Assembly: GCA_964394585.1 (NCBI GenBank)
Contig: CAYMYI010000097.1
Location: 1-16,868, forward strand
DNA from: CAYUJH01 sp964394585
GTDB lineage: Bacteria > Bacteroidota > Bacteroidia > Cytophagales > Flammeovirgaceae
Direction: 5' to 3'
Length of the DNA: 16,868 nt
In this document: positions 1-5,990 of the stretch, in pieces
Numbering within the stretch: the first letter of the stretch is position 1
How the letters are laid out: the number at the start of each line of letters is the position of its first letter
Program-made: the position numbers and the translations under genes
Notes under the pieces: model-generated
What the model was told of the DNA's origin: nothing
Databases searched by the model: none
Seen by the model: the letters and a program-made list of their open reading frames with translations, nothing else

Positions 1-182
1 CGCTTTGGCGAATTGGCAAAACAACAAAATAAAATTTCCCAACAGACTCTAAAACTAGTTATTCTCTTTTATATCCTCATGCAACTAAAGAGGATATTTT
101 TATAAAGATAATAACACAAATTAGGTGCTGAGTAATGTAAAAAGGATGCATTTTGTGATAGCAAGTCGGCAAGAATCGGCAT
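1..182. other. Upstream DNA with no assignable gene
   Basis: No gene can be assigned with confidence. Two short plus-strand frames run in from the left edge, one ending with TAA at 50-52 and one with TAA at 103-105. The first would leave a hairpin (71-101) just after its stop, which fits the tail of a plus-strand gene, but 16 codons are too few to identify it. The usual C-terminus of CysD (ending in Gly-Tyr-Phe) is not seen, so the customary cysD partner does not directly precede cysN. Confidence 0.4.
71..101 (+). terminator. Terminator-like hairpin upstream of cysN
   Basis: An 8-bp perfect stem, ATATCCTC at 71-78 with GAGGATAT at 90-97, encloses an 11-base loop and runs into TTTTT at 97-101. 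The stem is AT-rich, so termination would be modest. It would close a plus-strand gene lying mostly off the left edge. Confidence 0.45.
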
Positions 183-211
183 TTGTCTTCTGCGCTTATT
201 TCCTACATTTG
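183..211 (+). promoter_or_regulatory. Bacteroidota-type promoter of cysN
   Basis: TTG at 183-185 (-33 element), 18 bases, then TACATTTG at 204-211, a perfect match to the TAnnTTTG -7 consensus. Transcription would start near 217, giving a leader of about 23 bases before the ATG at 240. The TTG here is also the first possible start codon of the open frame, but as a -33 element it would not be in the transcript. Confidence 0.75.
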
Positions 212-239
212 CGACTTTGCGAACTACCTAACAAAACTT

Positions 240-1499
240 ATGGATTACCAACAAGATAAAGAAATTCTGCGCTTTACAACGGCAGGCAGTGTTGACGACG
301 GAAAAAGCACGCTCATTGGCCGCCTGCTTTTCGATTCAAAATCTATCTTTGAAGATCAACTCGATGCCGTAAAGCGCTCAAGCGAGCAAAAAGGTTTACA
401 ACACATCGAATTAGCACACCTGACTGATGGACTTCGCGCCGAGCGCGAGCAAGGCATCACTATTGACGTAGCCTACCGATATTTTGCCACACCAAAGCGG
501 AAATTTATCATTGCCGATACTCCAGGGCACATCCAATACACCCGAAATATGGTAACTGGTGCTTCCACGGCAAACCTTGCTATTTTATTGGTAGATGCGC
601 GCAAAGGTATGGTGGAACAAACTTGTCGGCATGCATTTATCGCTTCGTTACTGCAAATTCCCCATGTAGTGGTTTGTGTGAATAAGATGGATTTAGTGGA
701 TTACAAGAAGGAAGTATACGACGAGATTGTAGAGTCCTTTCGGAAATTTGCGGCAAAACTCGTCGTAAAAGATATCCACTTTGTACCCATTAGTGCCTTA
801 AAAGGCGATAACGTGGTGGATCGGTCAGAACAGATGCCCTGGTTCGAAGGAGCCACCCTTTTGCACTTACTCGAAACCGTACATATTGGTAGCGACCATA
901 ACCATATCGATTGCCGCTTTCCGGTGCAATATGTCATCCGCCCTCATTCCGATACATACCACGACTATCGGGGGTATGCCGGGCGCATCGCCGGTGGAAT
1001 TTTTAAACCAGGCGATAAAGTAACGGTGTTGCCTTCTGGTTTTACCTCTCGGATTGCCTCCATCGATACATACGAAGGCCCGGTGCAAGAAGCTTTCGCG
1101 CCCATGTCGGTAACGATTCGCCTCGAAGATGACCTTGACATTAGCCGTGGCGATATGATTGTACGCGAAAACAACCAACCGACGGTAAGCCAAGATATCG
1201 ACGTAATGCTGTGTTGGCTCCATGAACGTGCCCCTTTGCCACGCACCAAATTTGTACTTCGGCATACCACCAACGAGGTGCGCTGCATGATGAAAGAAAT
1301 TCTTTACAAGGTAGATATCAATACGTTACATCGATTAGAGCACGATAAACAAATCCTGATGAATGATATTTTACGGGTGCGTTTACGGACTACGCAACCT
1401 TTACTGTTTGATAGCTACTCGCGTAACCGCAATACTGGCAGCCTTATTTTGGTTGATGAAAGCACCAACGAAACCGTAGGTGCATGCATGATTGTCTGA
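240..1499 (+). CDS. cysN: Sulfate adenylyltransferase subunit 1 (CysN, GTPase)
   Basis: Large GTP-hydrolysing subunit of ATP sulfurylase. With CysD it activates sulfate with ATP to adenosine 5'-phosphosulfate in the cytoplasm, for assimilation or sulfation. The 419-residue protein has a translation-factor-type GTPase domain with P-loop GSVDDGKST at residues 16-24, DTPGH at 93-97 and NKMD at 148-151, followed by beta-barrel domains II and III. The length fits stand-alone CysN with no fused APS kinase. The frame stays open back to a TTG at 183, but that lies in the promoter, and the ATG at 240 places the P-loop at the usual distance from the N-terminus. There is no clear Shine-Dalgarno. No cysD, cysC or cysH is visible. 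A 43-base gap without a terminator separates it from the next gene, so co-transcription is possible. Confidence 0.93.
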   Translation: MDYQQDKEILRFTTAGSVDDGKSTLIGRLLFDSKSIFEDQLDAVKRSSEQKGLQHIELAHLTDGLRAEREQGITIDVAYRYFATPKRKFIIADTPGHIQYTRNMVTGASTANLAILLVDARKGMVEQTCRHAFIASLLQIPHVVVCVNKMDLVDYKKEVYDEIVESFRKFAAKLVVKDIHFVPISALKGDNVVDRSEQMPWFEGATLLHLLETVHIGSDHNHIDCRFPVQYVIRPHSDTYHDYRGYAGRIAGGIFKPGDKVTVLPSGFTSRIASIDTYEGPVQEAFAPMSVTIRLEDDLDISRGDMIVRENNQPTVSQDIDVMLCWLHERAPLPRTKFVLRHTTNEVRCMMKEILYKVDINTLHRLEHDKQILMNDILRVRLRTTQPLLFDSYSRNRNTGSLILVDESTNETVGACMIV

Positions 1500-1542
1500 A
1501 ATTAAACGTTACTTCCCTGAAAAATAATTTGAAAAGGATGCC

Positions 1543-2274
1543 ATGAAAGCAAGCCGTGTTTTTTGGAATGTTGTTGTAGCAATTTGCCTTTCCTTTTATG
1601 CGAACGGGCAAAACTTTTCCATTGCAGGTAAAGATATTTTAGAAGAAAAATTTGCCGAATACATGCAAACTGCGCCTGAGTACGAAACACAGTTGCGCAT
1701 ATATCGGCAATGCCAAAAAACGATTGATAGCTGCTATCTACGGTTAGAAAAATCGTCGTTAACTATCCGTAACGCCACACAAAGCCTTTCGTATCCTGTG
1801 CGCAAAAAAGTGTTAGAAATTATCGAAGACGCCAAAAATGACCGCTCGGGCGATATTTACGAAGGCTTTAAAACATTCGACGATGCTACTATGGGGAAAA
1901 TCAAAGCGACCATTCGCGTAGCTACTTTGTATGAATGCGAAATTACCATTTTGAAAGCACGGCTTCGACGCAAAAAAGTAGAGCAATGGGCCGATCAGAT
2001 GGCATCGCTCATTAATGAATATTACTACGTAGAGTTTATGCGCTACGAGCTTGATAAAACCCTAGAAACCTATCAGCAACTTTTGCCTTTGGAACAAAAT
2101 ATTGATGAAGTAACTTCCTTCTTTGGGCAAAATGGCTACCTACCCATCGAGAAAGATCAACCTTCTTATGAAAAACTGTTGTATTTATGGGAAATCAATA
2201 TGCAGATACTACGGAAGACGGATCAACGCCAACAAACCTTCCGGTATTTAAAAGAGTCCATTCCCTCTGAATAA
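1543..2274 (+). CDS. Secreted helical protein of unknown function
   Basis: I do not recognise the family of this 243-residue protein. The N-terminus has a basic start, a hydrophobic stretch at about residues 6-20 and a likely cleavage near 22-23 (before Gln-Asn-Phe), indicating export. The mature part is rich in Lys, Glu, Leu, Gln and Tyr with long predicted helices and charged heptad-like stretches, and has no recognisable catalytic motif. The ATG at 1543 is preceded by AAAAGGATGCC, a weak Shine-Dalgarno-like sequence and one of few in the window. It lies 43 bases after cysN and is followed by a terminator at 2289-2320, so it probably ends that transcript. A role in sulfur metabolism is not supported by its sequence. 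Confidence 0.8.
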   Translation: MKASRVFWNVVVAICLSFYANGQNFSIAGKDILEEKFAEYMQTAPEYETQLRIYRQCQKTIDSCYLRLEKSSLTIRNATQSLSYPVRKKVLEIIEDAKNDRSGDIYEGFKTFDDATMGKIKATIRVATLYECEITILKARLRRKKVEQWADQMASLINEYYYVEFMRYELDKTLETYQQLLPLEQNIDEVTSFFGQNGYLPIEKDQPSYEKLLYLWEINMQILRKTDQRQQTFRYLKESIPSE

Positions 2275-2288
2275 TGGCTTGCAATAAA

Positions 2289-2320
2289 AAAGGCTGTGTC
2301 GTAATGACAGAGCCTTTATA
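2289..2320 (+). terminator. Hairpin terminator after the secreted helical protein
   Basis: AAAGGCTGTGTC (2289-2300) pairs with GACAGAGCCTTT (2306-2317) with one mismatch around the loop GTAAT. The A-run on the left and the short T-run on the right make it potentially active on both strands, although the plus-strand U-tract is short. Confidence 0.65.
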
Positions 2321-2532
2321 ATTGTGATAAACGGGTATCTCTCACGAGATAACAATATAACTGCGGAATTGAAAATAAGTTATACCAAGTTCTGATAAAC
2401 CTTGATTAAAACTACATAATCCACATATTTCACCTTGCTTATTGTACGCCTTATCTGCTTACTAGCCATTTTTTATGTTACTTTACAGCCTGCAAATACA
2501 GTTTTAGATTATATCCATCAAATTTTTTAGAA

Positions 2533-3453
2533 ATGACAAACCGAATTTCCATTTTGTTGGCAATGTGGCTAGGATGTGTAACCTGGGCTTACGCTCAAGA
2601 CGAAGCAACACCCCCTTCTCAAGATGTACCTGACACTGATACTACGTATTGGACCAATCGTATGAAAGTAGGTTTCAATTTTAACCAAGCTGCTTTTAGT
2701 GATAATTGGCGAGCAGGAGGTGTTAACTCGATTGCTTTTGGAGGGTATTTGGTAGCAAAAGCTCACTACGAAAAAGACAAAATCACTTGGGATAATGAGC
2801 TCGATTTGCAATACGGTGTGGTTAAAAACGAAGGACAAGGGGTGCGTAAAAACCTAGACCGCATTTTATTCGATTCTAAAATAGGTTATCGGATGTCAAA
2901 AAATTGGCGATTTTTTGGAAGTATCAATTTTTTAACCCAGTTCTACAATGGATATGAGTACCAAGAAGATGCCCAAGGCGAAGAAGAACGCCTGCTGATT
3001 TCTAAGTTTATGAACCCTGCATTTTTGACGTTGAACCTCGGTTTTGAGTACAAGCCGGTAGACTACTTTTGGTTGCGTATGAGTCCGGTGTCGCCTCGGT
3101 TGACTTTTGTAACCGATACGACTATATACCGTAACGTTCCCTCTAACTATGGGGTCGATATTGGCGAAACCATGCGTTACGAGTGGCTTGCTGCTAACAT
3201 CTTGGCAAATTTAGATAAGGATATTGCTGAAAACTTGAACTTAAAAGTGCGTTATGCACTATACGCGAACTACGAGAACTTAACATTGGAAGAAATTGAT
3301 CACCGTTTAGACCTCACGCTTACTGCCAAAATCAATAAGTTGATCGATGTAAACTTAGCCGGCATTCTTCTGTATGACAAAGACCAAGATGAAGATATTC
3401 AGTTGAGCCAGTCGCTGGCAATAGGTATCGTGTACACCCTACAAAACCGATAA
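2533..3453 (+). CDS. DUF3078 family exported protein (probable outer-membrane beta-barrel)
   Basis: The 306-residue protein starts with a signal peptide (about residues 1-21, cleavage after Ala-Tyr-Ala). The mature N-terminus carries the family hallmark NWRAGGVNSIA at residues 58-68. The rest alternates aromatic and polar residues in strand-like segments, as expected for a beta-barrel or beta-rich outer-membrane protein of the DUF3078 family, which is widespread in Bacteroidota and has no established function. The ATG at 2533 gives the complete signal peptide; no Shine-Dalgarno is seen. It is 258 bases from the previous gene with a terminator between, and the next gene starts 6 bases after its stop, so it is likely the first gene of a three-gene unit. 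I found no full promoter match upstream. Confidence 0.85.
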   Translation: MTNRISILLAMWLGCVTWAYAQDEATPPSQDVPDTDTTYWTNRMKVGFNFNQAAFSDNWRAGGVNSIAFGGYLVAKAHYEKDKITWDNELDLQYGVVKNEGQGVRKNLDRILFDSKIGYRMSKNWRFFGSINFLTQFYNGYEYQEDAQGEEERLLISKFMNPAFLTLNLGFEYKPVDYFWLRMSPVSPRLTFVTDTTIYRNVPSNYGVDIGETMRYEWLAANILANLDKDIAENLNLKVRYALYANYENLTLEEIDHRLDLTLTAKINKLIDVNLAGILLYDKDQDEDIQLSQSLAIGIVYTLQNR

Positions 3454-3459
3454 GGCTCC

Positions 3460-3939
3460 ATGAGCGATTTGTTAGTCAAGCTTTATACACTACCAGAAAG
3501 CTACCCCCTCGAAAAGCAGCTACAATTGCAAAATATAGAAGTGCGACACGCCATCGCTCCGGAAAAAACAGTAGTATGCCATTGGGTACGCGAGCATTTT
3601 AGCCTCAATTGGCACGACGAGTGCGAAGTAGCCTTCGCTTTCCAACCGACACGCTGCCTACTGGCAGTGGCGTTGGGCGAATTAGTGGGGTTTGCCTGTT
3701 ACGATGTAACTGCGAAAGGCTTTTTTGGTCCCACAGGGGTTCATCCTAATTTTCGTGGAAAGCAAATTGGTAAACTTTTGTTGCTGAAATCCCTAGAAGC
3801 GCTTCGTTCTGAAGGGTATGGATATGCCATTATTGGCGGGGTTGGCCCTACAGAATTTTATGCAAAAACTGTAGGGGCGATGGAAATTCCCGATTCGTCG
3901 CCGGGAGTATATCGCGGCATGCTAAAACCGAAATTGTAA
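3460..3939 (+). CDS. GNAT family N-acetyltransferase
   Basis: A 159-residue single-domain GCN5-related acetyltransferase, expected to move an acetyl group from acetyl-CoA to an amine. The acetyl-CoA pyrophosphate-binding motif A is visible at residues 94-110, VHPNFRGKQIGKLLLLK, with the Arg-Gly-x-x-x-Gly core at 99-104. Near the C-terminus, EFYAKTVGAMEI at about 132-143 matches the motif B region. The substrate cannot be told. The ATG is 6 bases after the DUF3078 stop and the next ATG is 9 bases beyond its own stop, so the three genes are probably one transcript. No frameshift or missing core residue is seen. Confidence 0.88.
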   Translation: MSDLLVKLYTLPESYPLEKQLQLQNIEVRHAIAPEKTVVCHWVREHFSLNWHDECEVAFAFQPTRCLLAVALGELVGFACYDVTAKGFFGPTGVHPNFRGKQIGKLLLLKSLEALRSEGYGYAIIGGVGPTEFYAKTVGAMEIPDSSPGVYRGMLKPKL

Positions 3940-3948
3940 TAGTACGCT

Positions 3949-4974
3949 ATGGCATTATCGCTACTGCTCTGGCTCGCCTCACCTCGCTCCTACAAATGGC
4001 AATGGGCAGCCGTGGCACTGTACGTAGCGTTGCATTTGTTGACTTTGCCGCTATTTCCGCTGCCTTGGCAAGATGAAACCTATAACGTATCGCTCACGCT
4101 ATCGTTTATGGAGTCGGGCATGTTTATCCCGAAGGTTGCTTACTACACTACCGGTTTATTGAACGATGTTCGTTATGGCCCTGTATTTTTCACCTTAGCC
4201 ACTCTTTTTTTTAAAGTGTTTGGTGTAGGGGTATTTTCTTTTCGTTTAGTGAGTTTCTTATCAGGAATGGGCGTACTCTGGGCCACCTATCGTTTGGGGA
4301 AACAAATGCCGCTTCCTGAGGGAGTTCTTCGCGCAGGAGTGGCTTTGCTTGCTCTTGATCCGTTCTTTTGGCGTTGTATGCACGAAGGCCGTATGGATCT
4401 AACGGCTTTGTTTTTTATGCTGATGGCGTTCTACCATGCATGGCTAACTATCTGTCGGCAAGATTGGGTACATGCAGTCTATACAGGTGTATTGGTGGCT
4501 ACAGCTTTGCTCACTACGCCTCGAGTCGGGTTTTTATTAGTGGGGTTTTTACCGCTTTTAGTAAAAATGCGATTTGCCTCATGGCGGCAACAGTTCAATT
4601 GGTTGCTAGCTTGGGGGGGAATTCCTTTTCTGTTATATAGCATTTGGATTTTTTATGCATTTTCGGGGTATGCCACCTTTTTAGCCTTTTACAAAGGCTT
4701 TGCAAAAGGGTATACCCAAGCAGGAGGATTTTATACATTTATACAACCCAACCAGTACCTGCTAATACCTGCCGCATTATTCAGCGCCTTGTGGGGGATT
4801 ACACGCCTGGGAAAATCTTGGGGGCACCCGATTATGGTAGTTTGTGGCCTTTCATTGATAGCGTTTTATGCTGTAGTTACCGACCCCGGTCCGTATTCGG
4901 TATTCATCACTCCAATGCTTTATTTGTTACTAATCAGTTCGTTACAACAAAAAAGCGATTCTGCTTTCGCATAA
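3949..4974 (+). CDS. GT39-like integral membrane glycosyltransferase (GT-C fold)
   Basis: A 341-residue protein with about eight to nine hydrophobic segments starting near residue 17. Asp42-Glu43 in the first extracytoplasmic loop, followed by Arg-Tyr-Gly-Pro near residue 75, is the pattern of GT39/PMT-2 enzymes, which use a polyprenyl-phosphate sugar donor and place their acidic catalytic residue in this loop. By analogy it would transfer a sugar to a lipid, glycan or protein on the outer face of the inner membrane; donor and acceptor cannot be inferred. It is short compared with ArnT-type members (about 500-550 residues) and lacks a large soluble C-terminal domain. It follows the acetyltransferase by 9 bases. 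A 6-bp inverted repeat straddles the stop codon (4965-4981) but has no T-run. Confidence 0.78.
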   Translation: MALSLLLWLASPRSYKWQWAAVALYVALHLLTLPLFPLPWQDETYNVSLTLSFMESGMFIPKVAYYTTGLLNDVRYGPVFFTLATLFFKVFGVGVFSFRLVSFLSGMGVLWATYRLGKQMPLPEGVLRAGVALLALDPFFWRCMHEGRMDLTALFFMLMAFYHAWLTICRQDWVHAVYTGVLVATALLTTPRVGFLLVGFLPLLVKMRFASWRQQFNWLLAWGGIPFLLYSIWIFYAFSGYATFLAFYKGFAKGYTQAGGFYTFIQPNQYLLIPAALFSALWGITRLGKSWGHPIMVVCGLSLIAFYAVVTDPGPYSVFITPMLYLLLISSLQQKSDSAFA

Positions 4975-5044
4975 GGCGAAAATCTCTTTACAAAACAGAA
5001 ATTTACTTTTTTCGAATTGATGTTTTTCTTTTTGAAAAGTTTTC

Positions 5045-5052
5045 TATTTTTG
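5045..5052 (+). promoter_or_regulatory. -7 promoter box of tRNA-Leu
   Basis: TATTTTTG is a perfect TAnnTTTG match and ends 11 bases before the tRNA 5' end, which suits a short processed leader. The -33 element is not clean: TTG at 5017-5019 lies 25 bases away, longer than usual. Confidence 0.6.
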
Positions 5053-5063
5053 CCTCCCGTTCA

Positions 5064-5147
5064 GCCCAGATGGCGGAATTGGTAGACGCGTTGGTCTCAA
5101 ACACCAATGGTAGCAATACCGTGCCGGTTCGACTCCGGCTCTGGGTA
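5064..5147 (+). tRNA. tRNA-Leu (anticodon CAA)
   Basis: A complete class II cloverleaf of 84 bases without encoded CCA. The acceptor stem is GCCCAGA with TCTGGGT, and the discriminator is A at 5147. The anticodon stem TTGGT/ACCAA encloses CTCAAAC, so the anticodon is CAA (5098-5100), reading UUG. The long variable arm has stem GGTA/TACC with loop GCAA, as expected for leucine. The T-arm is GCCGG/CCGGC with loop TTCGACT. Position 1-72 is a G-U wobble. It has its own promoter box and a strong terminator, so it is probably a single-gene unit. Confidence 0.97.
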
Positions 5148-5153
5148 CTCCTC

Positions 5154-5205
5154 TAGCCCTGACAGCAAAAAATCACCGTTTAATGCTCGTCAGGGCTATT
5201 TTTTT
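5154..5205 (+). terminator. Strong intrinsic terminator after tRNA-Leu
   Basis: TAGCCCTGAC (5154-5163) pairs perfectly with GTCAGGGCTA (5189-5198). AGCA/TGCT pairs inside it across a one-base bulge, and TTTTTTT follows at 5199-5205. It ends the tRNA transcript and lies 21 bases before the end of the convergent YigZ-family gene. Confidence 0.9.
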
Positions 5206-5226
5206 GGGTGCGGAAACGAATGTATA

Positions 5227-5826
5227 CTAGTGCTGCACTTCAAGCCCTTCTATTTTTTCGAGTTTGGCAAGTACAGCAGTAAGGTGCTGCTCGCGCACAG
5301 CAAATCGAATTTGGCAGCGTTCGTCAAAGGTTTGCTCCGACATATCGAGCTCGTACTCTTTGCCAATTCGCATTACATCGTTCATTTGAGGATATTCAAA
5401 CTGAACCTGTAAGGTTTCTTTTACAATTTCTTCAATGATAGTAGCTGCCTCGAGGGCTTCGGCAGCAGCAATTTTATAGGCATTGATTAACCCACTCACT
5501 CCGAGTTTGGTGCCTCCAAAATAGCGAACTACTACTACAAGCGTGTTCGTAAGGTTTTTTGAACGAATTTGCCCTAAAATAGGCATACCGGCTGAGTTGT
5601 TCGGTTCACCGTCGTCGTTGGCGCGAAAACTAGTCTGATCTCTCCCTAAAACATATGCATAACAATGATGCCGTGCATCGTAGTACTGTTTCTTAATTTC
5701 TGTAAGCCTTTCCTTAACTGCATCTTCGGAGGTTACCGGGAAGGCAAGGGCAATGAATTTACTCCCTTTCTCTTTGTATAATCCTTCGGCTTGTGCTTGG
5801 AGGGTTAAAAATGTATCGGTTTTCAT
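5227..5826 (-). CDS. YigZ/IMPACT family protein
   Basis: A 199-residue member of the UPF0029/YigZ family, related to eukaryotic IMPACT; the bacterial proteins have no firmly established role, though links to translation control have been proposed. N-terminal domain motifs are ARHHCYAY (51-58), DDGEP (71-75), AGMPILGQI (79-87) and RYFGGTKLGVSGL (101-113); the C-terminal third (about 135-199) fits the DUF1949 ferredoxin-like domain. Length is normal for the family. One small deviation: the family usually reads Ser-Gly-Thr-Ala-Gly after DDGEP, and here it is Asn-Asn-Ser-Ala-Gly. A perfect -7 box lies only five bases before the start codon, implying a near-leaderless mRNA. It converges with tRNA-Leu and is divergent from the ligase gene at 5991. 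Confidence 0.92.
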   Translation of the reverse strand: MKTDTFLTLQAQAEGLYKEKGSKFIALAFPVTSEDAVKERLTEIKKQYYDARHHCYAYVLGRDQTSFRANDDGEPNNSAGMPILGQIRSKNLTNTLVVVVRYFGGTKLGVSGLINAYKIAAAEALEAATIIEEIVKETLQVQFEYPQMNDVMRIGKEYELDMSEQTFDERCQIRFAVREQHLTAVLAKLEKIEGLEVQH

Positions 5827-5831
5827 GCCTG

Positions 5832-5839
5832 CAAAGATA
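5832..5839 (-). promoter_or_regulatory. -7 promoter box directly upstream of the YigZ-family gene
   Basis: On the minus strand this reads TATCTTTG, a perfect TAnnTTTG match, ending five bases before the ATG (5826-5824). Transcription would begin at or within a few bases of the start codon. No exact TTG lies at the standard distance upstream. Confidence 0.6.
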
Positions 5840-5990
5840 AACTGTAACGATTAACTATTTTTTCTGGCTTGTCTCGCAGATTCTAGCAAAGAACTCTTAT
5901 ATTCAAGATGGGTTTTCAGCTGCTTGAAATCACCACAACAAGCCGAAACACTCAAAAAAATACTATCCAACCACACAAACTACACACATT

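Noticed and set aside
4965..4981. Inverted repeat TTTCGC/GCGAAA across the stop of the glycosyltransferase gene
   Set aside because: No T-run follows on either strand and the stem is only 6 bp, so I did not call a terminator.
4644..5156. Long plus-strand frame covering the glycosyltransferase end and tRNA-Leu
   Set aside because: It overlaps a well-supported membrane protein in another frame and runs through the tRNA; its composition is not protein-like.
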